Below, piece after piece: positions 26,267-35,596 of a stretch of 64,000 bases of DNA. This stretch comes from JAGPDF01 sp052035735 (GTDB lineage Bacteria > Acidobacteriota > Thermoanaerobaculia > Multivoradales > JAGPDF01). Below the pieces are notes generated by a model. It was not told the origin of the DNA, searched no databases, and saw only the letters and a program-made list of their open reading frames with translations. The translations under genes were made by a program, and so were the position numbers. Position 1 is the stretch's first letter. The number at the start of each line of letters is the position of its first letter. The stretch spans positions 4,306 to 68,305 of the forward strand of contig JBPOHI010000003.1 of NCBI GenBank assembly GCA_052035735.1. Reading direction: 5' to 3'.

Positions 26267-26287
26267 GCGCGCGCCTCAGGCGCGCGC
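26267..26287. terminator. GC-rich hairpin between convergent STAS and phosphatase genes
   Basis: GCGCGCGCCT is followed after one base by its perfect complement AGGCGCGCGC. It lies 25 bases after the STAS stop and overlaps the last codons of the phosphatase gene on the other strand, so it could end transcription from both sides. There is no T-tract. Confidence 0.4.
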
Positions 26288-27934
26288 CAGACAGAGAAGC
26301 GTCAGGTCGTCGTCGAAGCCGTGATCGCCGACGAAGGCGCGCGCCGCGACCAGCAGGGATTGGATCGCCTGGTTCGGATCTTCGCTCGGCAGGCGGCGCA
26401 CGTTCTCGATGATCCGCGCGTTGCCGAACCGCTGCAGCCCCTCGTTGGCCGCCTCGGTGAGTCCGTCGGTGGCGAACAGCAGGAGATCTCCCACGGACAT
26501 CCTCCATGAAGCCGCGGGTGCGAGCAGCGGCCGCCGCACGCCGAGCGCGTTGCCGGACTGGAGCTTGAGCTCGCCCACCCGGCCGTCGCGATGACGCACG
26601 ATCGGCAGCAGGTGCCCGGCGTTGGCGATCTCGAGGCTGCCGCTCGCCGGGTCGAGAACGGCAAAGCTCGCGGTGACGAACATGCCTTCGTCGTTTTCGG
26701 CGAAGACCAGATCGTTGAGCTCCTCGAGCACCGCGGCGGGATGCTCGTTGCGCGCCGCCGCCGCGCGGAGGACACTGGTCAGACGGGCCATCATCAGCGC
26801 GCCCGAGACCCCCTTGCCCGAGACGTCGCCGATCGCCAGGCCGATCCGGCCGCTTGCCAGCGGGAAGAAGTCGTAGAGGTCGCCGCCCACTTCGGCTGCG
26901 GGCGAGTACTCGACGGCGAGGCCGTATCCCGGGACTTCCGGCGGGGCCGACGGCAGAAAACTGCGCTGCAGCCGCCGCGCCAGGGCGAGGTCGTGCTCGA
27001 GGATGTCGCGCTCGACCAGCTTCTGGTGCAGACGTGCGTGCTCGATCGCGAGCGCGATCGGCCCGGCGATGCCCGACAGGAGATCGAGATCGTCGGCGGT
27101 GAAGCCGCTGCGCTCCTCGGTGTTGTCGACCTGCAGCACGCCGACCAGCCGCTCCTCCACGAGCAGCGGCAGGCAGGCCACCGCGCGCAGGTTGAGGTGG
27201 CGCACCGACTTGGCGACCTCGAATCCCGCCTCGGCGCCGACGTCGACCGAAACCAGCGGTTCCCGGCGGCGCACGACCGCGTCGATGAGCGTGCGGCTGG
27301 CGGGAATCTCCTCGACCGAGCCGCTGCGGGTCCGCGCTCCGATCGAGGTGAGCTCGCCGCTCTCCGGCTCGCGCCGCAGGATGAAGGCGCGCCCGGCCTG
27401 CGGCAGCACGGCCATGGCCTTCTCGAGCAGGGCGTCGAAGAGCTCGCGTTCGTTGAGCGTCTGGGTCAGCACGACGCCGGCCTGGCGGAAGAAGTCGAGT
27501 TTGCGGCGCAGGCGTTCGAGCTCGTCCACTTGCGGTCCGGACCGGTGCAGCTCCGCAAGCGGGATGACCACCGGAATCGGTCCCGAGAGGCGCGGCCCGT
27601 CGCGCATCTTGATGACGTGGGATCGTGTGCCGTCGAGCCGGGACGAGTCGGAGTCGTGGAACACCAGCACCGCCGAACCGACGCGCACCTCGTCGCCGTT
27701 CAGCAGCGCGGTCGGCTCGACGACAGGCTCGCCATTCAGAAAGGTCCCGTTGCCGCTGCCGAGATCGATCAGGAAACAGCGCTCGTCGGCCACCGAGATC
27801 TGCGCGTGTCGCCTTGAGACCGAGGCTTCGGGCAGGACGACGTCGCACTGCTGACCACGGCCGAGGATCACCGAGCGCGAGAAGTTGAAACGTTGGCCCT
27901 GGCGCGGCGCGGACTGGTGGACGAGAATCGGCAT
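26276..27934 (-). CDS. FHA-GAF-SpoIIE (PP2C-type) serine phosphatase
   Basis: 552 aa. FHA at about 1-95 (VILGRGQQCDVVLP, ASVSRRHAQI, GSGNGTFLNG); a GAF domain at about 165-310 (LLEKAMAVLPQAGRAFILRR, VDNTEERSGFTADDLDLL); an RsbU/SpoIIE phosphatase at about 330-552, with EVGGDLYDFF and GRIGLAIGDVSGKGVSGALMM carrying the metal-binding aspartates and DDLTLLCLAR at the end. These phosphatases dephosphorylate STAS proteins, here most simply the neighbour at 25738. The FHA and GAF domains would bring phosphothreonine and small-molecule inputs. It faces a secreted-type caspase gene across a 165-base divergent region, in which I see no clear promoter motif. Confidence 0.9.
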   Translation of the reverse strand: MPILVHQSAPRQGQRFNFSRSVILGRGQQCDVVLPEASVSRRHAQISVADERCFLIDLGSGNGTFLNGEPVVEPTALLNGDEVRVGSAVLVFHDSDSSRLDGTRSHVIKMRDGPRLSGPIPVVIPLAELHRSGPQVDELERLRRKLDFFRQAGVVLTQTLNERELFDALLEKAMAVLPQAGRAFILRREPESGELTSIGARTRSGSVEEIPASRTLIDAVVRRREPLVSVDVGAEAGFEVAKSVRHLNLRAVACLPLLVEERLVGVLQVDNTEERSGFTADDLDLLSGIAGPIALAIEHARLHQKLVERDILEHDLALARRLQRSFLPSAPPEVPGYGLAVEYSPAAEVGGDLYDFFPLASGRIGLAIGDVSGKGVSGALMMARLTSVLRAAAARNEHPAAVLEELNDLVFAENDEGMFVTASFAVLDPASGSLEIANAGHLLPIVRHRDGRVGELKLQSGNALGVRRPLLAPAASWRMSVGDLLLFATDGLTEAANEGLQRFGNARIIENVRRLPSEDPNQAIQSLLVAARAFVGDHGFDDDLTLLCLARA

Positions 27935-28099
27935 CGTTCCGCCGGATCATAGCGGTAGGCGGCGGGCCTCCCGCCGCTTTCTCCCTCGACCGAATCGCGA
28001 TAGCTTACCGGCCGGGCGAGGCGCGGCCTTTTCCCGGCGAGGCCCCGCCTGGGGAGTTTCGTCCCGTGCCGCCGCCTGGCCGAGAATCCGGAGGCCCCG

Positions 28100-30088
28100 A
28101 TGCGCATCCCGACTCTCACGCTGTTCAGTTGCCTGTCCGTGGCGCTCGTTGCGCCCGAATTCGGAGCCGGCCGGCTCGGCGCGGAGAAATCTCCGCCCGA
28201 GGTACGGCACCCCGAAGACCTCTTCATCGTGGACTGTCTGCTGCCGTCCCGGGTGCGCAACCTCGGGCGCCAGGCCAAGTTCGCCGCGCCCCGTCAGGTC
28301 GTTCGCACGAACGCCCACGAGTGCGGCCTGCGCGGCGGTGAGTACACCCTCGATCCGGCCCGGAACGACTTCGCGTTGCAGGCCTGGCTGGCCCAGGCAG
28401 AGGGCGGTGACGCCGAGGCCGCCAACAACGTCGGCGAGATCTACGAACAGGGTGTGCGCGGCGAGCCCGACTTCGTTCAGGCGGCGATCTGGTACCGCAA
28501 GGCCGCGGACCGGGGAAGCCGCCGGGCGCAGCGCAACCTGGCGCACTGCTACGAATCGGGCAGCGGCGTCGCGGCCGATCCGGTCCAGGCGATCGTCTGG
28601 TATCGCAAGGCGGCTGGGCTCGCCGGGGCTGCGGACCTCGACCTCGAGAAGGAGGTGGCGGCGCTGCGTTCCGAAGTCGCCCGTCTCGCGGCGGAGGCAG
28701 CGAGCGCCAAGGCGGCGCTCGAGCACAATGCCGCCGAGCTCGCCCGCGCCCGGGAGTCTCTGAGGATCGCCGAGCGCGATCTCTCGCAGGCGAAGACCGC
28801 GCTCGCGGCCGACACGGCGGCGGCCGCGGCACAGGCTGCGGCCAAGGCCCCGGCGGCCACCGCCAAGGCTCTTCCCCCTGCGACCGTTCCGCCTGCGGTT
28901 GCTGAGCGACAGGCCACCGTCGAAGCGAGTCGCAAGCGGGTTGCCGACCTCGAAGCGGCGCAGGATCGCTACCGCCGCCTGGCCTTGGAGCTCGAATCGT
29001 CCGCCGCCGCGGCGAAGGACCTCGCGGCGCGCGGGCGCGAGGCGGTGATCGCCAAGCGCGCGCCAGCGATCGAGTTCCTCCGTCCCGACGTCCTCGCGAC
29101 GCGCGGTCCGGCACTGGTCTCCGTCCCGGCGGGCGCCCGCGAGGTCGAGATCGTCGGCAAGGTCACCGCGGAGCTCGGCCTTGTCGAGTTCACCGCCGCG
29201 GGAGAACGCCACGAGATCGGGGCGGACGGAATGTTCCGGCTGCGGCTCTCGGTGGAGACCACCCGACCGGTCCCCTTCGTCGCCATCGACCGCGCGGCGA
29301 GAAGGACGGAGACGGAGATCGTCTTCGTGGCGGCGGGCACTGGCCCTCCGGTCGCGGCACCTCTCACTGCCGCGCCGCGCGAGACCGGTCGTCGTTTCCA
29401 CGCCCTGGTGCTCGCCGGCGGGGCGTATCGGAAGTTCGCTCCCCTGCAGACCGCGATCGCGGACGGAGAGGATCTCGCGGCGATGCTCCGCGACCGCTTC
29501 GGCTTCGAAGTGGACTGGCTGCCCGACGCGACGTTTCTCTCCGCCATGCAGCGTCTGACCGAGCTTGCCAGCCGGCTGGGACCGAACGACGATCTGCTGG
29601 TCTACTTCGCCGGCCACGGCCGGATCGACCCGGCGACCGGTCGTGGCTACTGGCTGCCCGTCGATGCCGATCCTGACGATCCTTCGACGTGGATTCCGAA
29701 CGAGGCGCTGGCGAAGATCTTCGGCGTCATGCGCGCCGGCCGGGTGCTGGTGGTCGCCGACAGCTGCTACGCCGGCGCCCTCGGAGGGCTGGGCCTGGAG
29801 CGGACCAAGGGCAGTGGGGGAGGCCGGGTCCGCAGCGTCCTCTCGTCGGGGGGCCTCGCGCCGGTTCTGGACGAGGGGGCGGGGCGGCACTCGATCTTCG
29901 CCCGTGCGCTGCTCACCGTGCTCTCCCTGGCGCGGGAGCCGCTCTCCGCCGATCGGCTGTATCAGGCGGTCGCGGCCCGGGTCGCCTTTCGGTCGGCGGA
30001 GCTCGGTGTCGCGCAGCGGCCCGACTACGCGCAGATCGGTTTCGCCGGACACGAAGGCGGCGATTTCATCTTCCAGCCGAAGAGCTGA
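28100..30088 (+). CDS. Secreted SEL1-repeat, coiled-coil and caspase-domain protein
   Basis: 662 aa with an N-terminal signal-like segment (residues 1-24). Residues about 90-175 hold SEL1-type repeats (AANNVGEIYEQGVRG, AAIWYRKAADRGSRRAQRNLAHCYESG, VQAIVWYRKAAG). About 185-320 is an Ala/Glu/Arg-rich coiled coil. About 430-655 is a caspase/peptidase C14 domain with the catalytic pair visible: His506 in YFAGHGRID and Cys556 in VVADSCYAG. Bacterial caspase-like proteins cut after Arg/Lys or Asp and often serve in defence or cell death, but a signal peptide points to the periplasm instead. It converges with a Ser/Thr kinase gene 9 bases away. Its target is unknown. Confidence 0.85.
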   Translation: MRIPTLTLFSCLSVALVAPEFGAGRLGAEKSPPEVRHPEDLFIVDCLLPSRVRNLGRQAKFAAPRQVVRTNAHECGLRGGEYTLDPARNDFALQAWLAQAEGGDAEAANNVGEIYEQGVRGEPDFVQAAIWYRKAADRGSRRAQRNLAHCYESGSGVAADPVQAIVWYRKAAGLAGAADLDLEKEVAALRSEVARLAAEAASAKAALEHNAAELARARESLRIAERDLSQAKTALAADTAAAAAQAAAKAPAATAKALPPATVPPAVAERQATVEASRKRVADLEAAQDRYRRLALELESSAAAAKDLAARGREAVIAKRAPAIEFLRPDVLATRGPALVSVPAGAREVEIVGKVTAELGLVEFTAAGERHEIGADGMFRLRLSVETTRPVPFVAIDRAARRTETEIVFVAAGTGPPVAAPLTAAPRETGRRFHALVLAGGAYRKFAPLQTAIADGEDLAAMLRDRFGFEVDWLPDATFLSAMQRLTELASRLGPNDDLLVYFAGHGRIDPATGRGYWLPVDADPDDPSTWIPNEALAKIFGVMRAGRVLVVADSCYAGALGGLGLERTKGSGGGRVRSVLSSGGLAPVLDEGAGRHSIFARALLTVLSLAREPLSADRLYQAVAARVAFRSAELGVAQRPDYAQIGFAGHEGGDFIFQPKS

Positions 30089-30097
30089 GCGGAAGAC

Positions 30098-31942
30098 CTA
30101 CCGCGCGGCGATTCTCTTGAGCAGGGCGCCCAGCGCGAGCTGGGCATCGGCGAAGCGGTCCTGGGCTGTGAACAGCGGCTCCCGGGCGCCTTTCTGGCGC
30201 GCCGAACCCACCAGCACACGCGCCTCCCGGAGCAGCGAGGCGACGCGATCGAGCTCGCGCCCGAGCGCCGGGTCCCGCCAGAGCTCCTCGAGATCGCGAT
30301 TGGAACGGTCTCCTTCGAGCGCTTTCACCTGGGTTTCGAGAGCGCTGACCTGGGCCTCGAACTCGACCAGTTCGGGTTCGAGGCCCTTGGCGGCGCAGAC
30401 CTGGCGCGCCGCGAGGAGCTGCGCCGAGGCGTCGGGGTTTCGGCCGACGGCGGTCTGGCCGGACGAAGTGGCGAAGGCGACCTCGGCTGCATCGCAGTCG
30501 CCCGTCGCCGCCAGGGCCGCTCCGAGATGGAAGAACGGCAGATAGCCGTCGCGCTCGATCGGATCGCGGCCGGCGGCGGTGCGGAGGAGCGCAATTGCCT
30601 TGTCTGGCTCGTGGCGCTCGAGCGCCGCGACTCCCTGGGTGTACTCCTTCGGTGTCCGCTCCCCACGGCCGCGGATCCAGACGAGTCCGATCGCCACCAG
30701 GGCGCCGATCGCCACGACGGCGAGCCCGATCGACCAGACCGGGAACGAGCTCCGCGATCGCCCGGACACCACCGCCTGCGGCGGCGGCGTCACGACCGCC
30801 CGCGGTGCCTGGACCACCGTGCGGCCTTCGGAATCGTCGGCGGCAGCGGCGTCCGGAGCGCCTGGAGTGCGAAATGGCAGCGTGTCGTCGGTCTGCAATG
30901 CGGCGAGAGCGAGGGCGGCTTCGATGCGTTCGCGCAGCGCCTTTGCCCGCGAGTCTTCGGGTACGAGGCGCAGGAGCTCGTGGAGTTTCGCCTGCGCCGC
31001 AGCGAGGCGCTTCGCCGCGAGCTCCTGCTCGGCCTCGCCCAGGAGGCGATCGACCTCGGCGTTGGGCGTCGAGTTCGACGGCGCCGGTCGCCGGGTGAGC
31101 TCGCGCTGAATCTCGCTCAGCCGGCGGCCGAAGATCTCCGCGCTCTGCGGTCGTCCCTCCGGCTGCTTGGACAGCGACTCGAGGATGAGGGCGCGGAGCG
31201 AGGCAGGAATCTGTCCTTCAGGATCCGAGGTCTCGAAGTCGAGCGGCGGAAGGTACAGATGGCCGGTCACGATCGCCGGCAGGTCGGTGCCGGTGATCGG
31301 ATGCCGCCCGCTCACCAGCTCGTAGAGCATGATGCCGAAGGAGTAGAGATCGCTGCGCGCGTCCACTGCCGTCGACGACAACTGCTCTGGCGACGAATAG
31401 CGCGGTTTGCCGAGATAGTGCAGCGTCGCGGTCGCCTGGCTGTCCTCGCGGAGGATCTTGACGATGCCGAGGTCGATGAGCTTGACCAGGGAATGGCCGT
31501 CGGCGTCCCGGGTGAGCATCAGGTTGTCGGGCGAGATATCGCGGTGGACGTAGCCCTTGCGGTGCAGAAAGGCGAGCGCACGCAACGCCTGGATGGCGAT
31601 CGCCAGGGTCTCGGGCAGGTCGATGGAGGGCCGCGCCCGGCGATATTCGTCGAGGTTTACCCCCTCGATGTACTCCATGACGATGTAGGCGACACCCGTC
31701 GGGTCGATCGAGAAGTCGTAGAGCTGGGCGATGTTCGGATGGCGCAGCTGAATCGCCGTCTTCGCCTCGCGCGCGAAACGCTCTTCGAGATCGGCGTCGC
31801 TCGACATCTGCGCGCGCAGGACCTTGATGACCCGCAACTCCTCGAGCAGGCGATGGCGGACGAGGTAGATCGTCCCCATGCCGCCTTCGCGCAGCTTGCG
31901 GACGATCTCGTACTTCGGATCGAGCTTGTCGACGTCAGACAC
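30098..31942 (-). CDS. Membrane Ser/Thr protein kinase with C-terminal repeat domain
   Basis: 614 aa. Kinase domain at about 10-275: glycine loop REGGMGTIYLV, catalytic lysine in VIKVL, catalytic loop HRDISPDN, metal loop DLG rather than the usual DFG, and PRYSSPEQL. About 285-350 is helical and TPR-like; a membrane segment is seen at about 410-432 (FPVWSIGLAVVAIGALVAIGLVWI), followed by a periplasmic TPR-like region (YTQGVAALERHEPDKAIALLRTAAG) and a final coiled coil. Such kinases signal to FHA proteins, four of which are encoded in the first 28 kb. An autotransporter-like gene ends 8 bases upstream of its start, on the same strand, so both may be one transcript. Confidence 0.9.
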   Translation of the reverse strand: MSDVDKLDPKYEIVRKLREGGMGTIYLVRHRLLEELRVIKVLRAQMSSDADLEERFAREAKTAIQLRHPNIAQLYDFSIDPTGVAYIVMEYIEGVNLDEYRRARPSIDLPETLAIAIQALRALAFLHRKGYVHRDISPDNLMLTRDADGHSLVKLIDLGIVKILREDSQATATLHYLGKPRYSSPEQLSSTAVDARSDLYSFGIMLYELVSGRHPITGTDLPAIVTGHLYLPPLDFETSDPEGQIPASLRALILESLSKQPEGRPQSAEIFGRRLSEIQRELTRRPAPSNSTPNAEVDRLLGEAEQELAAKRLAAAQAKLHELLRLVPEDSRAKALRERIEAALALAALQTDDTLPFRTPGAPDAAAADDSEGRTVVQAPRAVVTPPPQAVVSGRSRSSFPVWSIGLAVVAIGALVAIGLVWIRGRGERTPKEYTQGVAALERHEPDKAIALLRTAAGRDPIERDGYLPFFHLGAALAATGDCDAAEVAFATSSGQTAVGRNPDASAQLLAARQVCAAKGLEPELVEFEAQVSALETQVKALEGDRSNRDLEELWRDPALGRELDRVASLLREARVLVGSARQKGAREPLFTAQDRFADAQLALGALLKRIAAR

Positions 31943-31950
31943 TCGTGCGA

Positions 31951-33852
31951 CTAGAAGCCGATGCGCAGTCCGGCCTGCCAGGTCGCGAGCTCGTAGTCCT
32001 GCCGCGCGAACTCACGGTCGTAGGCGAGGAACAGGCTTCCCCACAGATACTGCGCCGAGAGGCTCAGGCCGGCGTCGATCCAGTCGCGGTCCGGGGGATC
32101 GAGAAACACCACGAAGCTCGAGCCGGCGGCCTGGTCGCCGAGGAAGGTAGCGCGGACGGTGCGGGCGTCGTTGTCGAACTCGTGGCGGTAGGTGACCGTG
32201 AACTGCGGTACGAGCACGCCGCGGGCCATCGAAATGTTGCCCGAGAGATCGAAGCCGAACTCGCCGAGCAGCGACTCCAGCTTCTGTTCCTCCACGGCGA
32301 CGCCGAAATCCGTCGCCACCGGCACGCCGCCGATCGCGACGTTGGCGATCGCGCCGCTCTCCGCGAAGGCGTCGACCTTGGCGCGCGCCCAGCTGCCGCG
32401 CACGAAGCTCGAGGCGACGATCCGCTGGCCACCCCAGTCCCAGCCGCCCTCGAGCGACGCCGACTGCTGGTCGCCGTCGAACTGCGCTCGCGCGTCCAGG
32501 TTGCCCACCACCGGCAACTCGATCCGGCGGCGCTGGTCGTAGTCGGTCGCACCGTAGCCGAAGGTCGCCTGGAGATAGGAACGCTCGGTCAGCTGCCAGG
32601 CGCCGTAGACCATGAGGTTCTGGCCGTCGAATTCGAGCTCGCCGCCGTTTCCGGAAAGATCGGTCTGGTTGGTGGCGTAGCCGCCGGCGATGCCGTAGAA
32701 GCTGTTCGCTCCGACGGCGAAGTCGAGGCCGAGCGTGCCCGAGGTGGTGTCGAAATCGAACGCCGTCTCGTCCCCGACGTCGCCCGACTGCTCACCCTGC
32801 TGCATGCGGCCCGTGAAGAACAGGCCCCAACGCTGGCCGCGTTCCGGTTCGACCGAGCTCGCCGCGCTGGAGGCGGAACTGCTGTACGTTGCTTCTTGTC
32901 CGTCGTTGCCACTCCACCCCGCGAGCGTGTAGCCGGTCTGGCTCCCTCGGTTCGCGGCTCCGCCGTTGTAGGAGGCCAGAGTGTAGCCGGAGCTGCTGGC
33001 GTCGCGGTTGCGGCGCTCCGCCAGGGCGTAGTCGACGGAACGGGCGAGGCGCTCCCGGCGTGCGCTCTCGCTGCGGGCCGCTGCGAAAGTCGCGCTGTCG
33101 ATGACCGTGCTGCCGGCCGACCAGGAGATCTGGGAGCCGGCGGCGAGCGCTCCGCCGCGCAGGGCTCCCAGACGGGAAGAGACGATCGCCTGCTGCTGCG
33201 CGGCGCTGGAGGCGGCCGTCTTCGAGGCGCTGCCGAGCCCGGTGGGCGACATCTCGACCAGAGCCGCGGCGCGCTGGTCGCGATTGGTGAGGACGCCGGT
33301 CATGAAGACGCAGAGCGGCGTCGCCCGCGGGATCCGCCGCGGCGTACCGTCCGGATTGTTGAAGACGTCGAAACAGATGTCGTCGAACGAGCCACCCGCC
33401 GAGGTCTGGGTGTTGTTGCCCGAGGTGAGCTCACCGAGGCTCCCGACGGTGACCGCAAAGACGATCGGCGAAGCTCCTTGAAGCGAAGCCCGGATGTTCA
33501 CGACTCCGGCCACACCGAAACCGAATCGGGCGCGCGCGATGCCGGCGGCGTCGGATGGGGAAGGCGCCCCGCTCGTGCCCCGCGGCGATCCTGGAGCCGA
33601 GATCACCTCCCAGGTCAGGGAGACGTTCGGCACCGGGGTGCCGCGGGAATTGAGCACCCGCACTTCGAGGGTCACGCCATCGCCGAGCACGACGCTTTGC
33701 GTTCCGGGCGAGACTGGAACCAGCCTGAGCGACTCCTGACTCTGCGCGTTCGCAGCTCGGTCGAGCGACATGAGCGGCAGAGTCGCGAGCATCGCGAGAG
33801 CGAGGCAGGTGGCGCGAAGCGCAGCCTGGTGAGCGGAACGAACGGTCGTCAT
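31951..33852 (-). CDS. Ig-like and autotransporter-barrel outer membrane protein
   Basis: 633 aa from the ATG at 33852, which has AAGGAG upstream and opens into a signal peptide ending near ANAQS. The longer frame from 33963 begins inside a repeat element and is rejected. Residues about 45-140 resemble a bacterial Ig-like (Big_1) domain (VVLGDGVTLEVRVLNSRGTPVPNVSLTWEV). The centre has low-complexity Ser/Gly segments. From about 380 to the end is a 12-strand-type beta-barrel (GLDFAVGANSFYGIAGGYATN, LQATFGYGATDYDQ), ending LATWQAGLRIGF, with the C-terminal Phe used by the BAM machinery. Probably exposed at the surface; ligand unknown. Confidence 0.8.
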   Translation of the reverse strand: MTTVRSAHQAALRATCLALAMLATLPLMSLDRAANAQSQESLRLVPVSPGTQSVVLGDGVTLEVRVLNSRGTPVPNVSLTWEVISAPGSPRGTSGAPSPSDAAGIARARFGFGVAGVVNIRASLQGASPIVFAVTVGSLGELTSGNNTQTSAGGSFDDICFDVFNNPDGTPRRIPRATPLCVFMTGVLTNRDQRAAALVEMSPTGLGSASKTAASSAAQQQAIVSSRLGALRGGALAAGSQISWSAGSTVIDSATFAAARSESARRERLARSVDYALAERRNRDASSSGYTLASYNGGAANRGSQTGYTLAGWSGNDGQEATYSSSASSAASSVEPERGQRWGLFFTGRMQQGEQSGDVGDETAFDFDTTSGTLGLDFAVGANSFYGIAGGYATNQTDLSGNGGELEFDGQNLMVYGAWQLTERSYLQATFGYGATDYDQRRRIELPVVGNLDARAQFDGDQQSASLEGGWDWGGQRIVASSFVRGSWARAKVDAFAESGAIANVAIGGVPVATDFGVAVEEQKLESLLGEFGFDLSGNISMARGVLVPQFTVTYRHEFDNDARTVRATFLGDQAAGSSFVVFLDPPDRDWIDAGLSLSAQYLWGSLFLAYDREFARQDYELATWQAGLRIGF

Positions 33853-33943
33853 TTCGAGCTCCTTCCGTTGGGTGACCGTTTCGAGTCTACCCGAAGTCGG
33901 TTGCGCCGCCGGCTGGGCAGGAGGTGCCCGCCCCCGCCAGCAG

Positions 33944-33966
33944 AAAATGGGGACAGTCCCCATTTT
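33944..33966. repeat. REP-like palindrome, copy 1
   Basis: Perfect inverted repeat: AAAATGGGGAC, one central A, GTCCCCATTTT. Lies just upstream of the autotransporter gene. Translated by chance it gives MGTVPIF, which lengthens neighbouring open frames. Pairs with copy 2 about 100 bases away. Confidence 0.85.
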
Positions 33967-34063
33967 TCTCCCTTTTCCTTCGCCGGTTTCCTCAGCGCAG
34001 CCGCAAGTCCCGCCTCTTCAGGGCCTTACGGATGCGCCGGCCACCAGCCACAGCGCGCTCGTC

Positions 34064-34090
34064 GAAAAATGGGGACTGTCCCCATTTTTC
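34064..34090. repeat. REP-like palindrome, copy 2
   Basis: Inverted repeat with 13-base arms, GAAAAATGGGGAC and GTCCCCATTTTTC, around a single T. It sits 14 bases past the stop of the aspartic protease gene (- strand), where it could also act as a transcript end, since the T-rich arm follows the GC-rich stem. Confidence 0.85.
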
Positions 34091-34104
34091 GCCCATTTTT
34101 CGGG

Positions 34105-35382
34105 TCAGGGGTGTCGGGGGGCGGTCTCCCAGGCTCCTTCGCGCGCCTGGACCTCGAGGGCGAGGACTTCGCCTTGCGGCGAAACGACGAACTTCACTCT
34201 CGGTTCGCTCTGGCCGGCGAGGGCGAAGTGATGCGGCGCGACCTCGGCGAGTGCGAGCTTCGGCCCTTCGCCTTGCGGCCCGACGAGTCGCTGCAGGACG
34301 AGCCGGCCGTCTTCGACCGTGATCCGGCGCTCGCCGTAGGTGCCGACGTAGCGCGCGAGTGGGAGGCCCGCGGCGCGCGTCGCATCGCCTGCCGCCGCCG
34401 GCGGTGTGGCGGCGGGCTCGAAGCGCAGCCGCCGTGAACGCTGATCGATCGAGACGGCGTAGCGCGCCAGGAAGCCCGAACCGAGGTTGCCGTGGGTCAG
34501 GCGGCCGAAGAAGTGGACGTCAGGCCGCTCGAGTCGGATCGCGCCGAGCTCGAAGGCGCCGTCGATCGCCGCACCGTAGACGATCGCCTCGCCGGCGACG
34601 GTGCGGCCGCGCCCGATCTCGATCGCCGGGGCGACGAGCGGCAGCGTCATTCGCAACTCGTCGGGGAAGGTGATCGAGCCCTGCGCGCCCGAGTCGAGTG
34701 TCATGACGTACTCCTGCCCCGCGACCTTTACCGTGACGCCGAGAAGGCCGGCTTCCGCCTCTCGCGCGTCGACGACCGCGCGGCCGTCGGCCGGCGGGAG
34801 ACGGCCGGGAGAGAGGCGGAGCTCGCCGGCCGGATAGTCGAGCGTGAGCAGCACGTCGCGGAACAAAGGCATGCCGAGGACGCCACGCGGCGCAGGCTCG
34901 CCGTCCGGCTCTGTCCGGTAGAGTCCGGCGCGCTCGAAGGCGACGGCGAAGAAGCCGTCGAATCGAGCGTCCGCAATCTCGAGCCGCTCGATGCGGTGCT
35001 GCACGGCGGCAATCCCCTCGGGGTCCGTCGGATCGCCGATCTTCGTCGTGCCGATCGCCGGCAGCCCGAGCTCGGCCACGAAGTCGCTGTCGAGCACGGT
35101 GGCACCGCCGCCGGTGTCGAGGAAGAGGGCGAACGGTCCGCGACCGTCGATGCGCACGTCGACCACCGGCTTGCCGTGGAATCGTCGCAAGGGAACCGAA
35201 GTGCCAGCGGGCGGCAGGGCGACGGCGCGCGGTTGGTCGGTGAGCGGCGGTGCGCCAGGCGGCGGCTCGCTGGCCGAGTGTGCCGGCGAGAGAGCGAGGA
35301 GCAACGCGCCCAGGGCGAGCGGCGCCCAAGGGCTCGGGAGAAGCGTGCGAAGGCCGGGTGCGGACGTCGGTTTCGTGGTCAT
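34105..35382 (-). CDS. Secreted retropepsin-like aspartic protease
   Basis: 425 aa from ATG 35382, followed by a signal peptide (residues ~15-37); the open frame extends to 35472 without a better start. Two aspartyl-protease halves lie in one chain: ALFLDTGGGATVLDSDF (Asp89) and YVMTLDSGAQGSITF (Asp230), so the molecule could form both lobes of the active site; the second site is DSG rather than DTG. The remaining ~80 residues form a small beta domain (YVGTYGERRITVEDGRLVLQRL) similar to C-terminal domains of serine hydrolases. Probably periplasmic. Flanked by REP copy 2 downstream and, upstream, by a 214-base gap to a divergent regulator gene. Confidence 0.82.
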   Translation of the reverse strand: MTTKPTSAPGLRTLLPSPWAPLALGALLLALSPAHSASEPPPGAPPLTDQPRAVALPPAGTSVPLRRFHGKPVVDVRIDGRGPFALFLDTGGGATVLDSDFVAELGLPAIGTTKIGDPTDPEGIAAVQHRIERLEIADARFDGFFAVAFERAGLYRTEPDGEPAPRGVLGMPLFRDVLLTLDYPAGELRLSPGRLPPADGRAVVDAREAEAGLLGVTVKVAGQEYVMTLDSGAQGSITFPDELRMTLPLVAPAIEIGRGRTVAGEAIVYGAAIDGAFELGAIRLERPDVHFFGRLTHGNLGSGFLARYAVSIDQRSRRLRFEPAATPPAAAGDATRAAGLPLARYVGTYGERRITVEDGRLVLQRLVGPQGEGPKLALAEVAPHHFALAGQSEPRVKFVVSPQGEVLALEVQAREGAWETAPRHP

Positions 35383-35596
35383 GAGCCCTGCATTTTGCAA
35401 CCGCGATGCCCGTTGGCGGGACGCGCCGCTCGCCGCGCTCGGCCCTGTAGGCTCCCGATCTGCGTACTCCACGCCGCAAGTGAGGAGCCGTCGAGCGCGC
35501 GCCGCGGCTGGCCGTGATCGCGACGGTGCTTCAGGCGCTCAGTTCGTGCGCAGCTCGCAGCGGAACATCGCCGAGGGAGTTAGGATCTGGCGCGTT

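Noticed and set aside
33853..33963. Longer start of the autotransporter at 33963
   Set aside because: The extra residues begin MGTVPIF, the translation of the palindromic repeat; the ATG at 33852 has a ribosome site and a signal peptide. The same false start occurs at 56651 and 58906.
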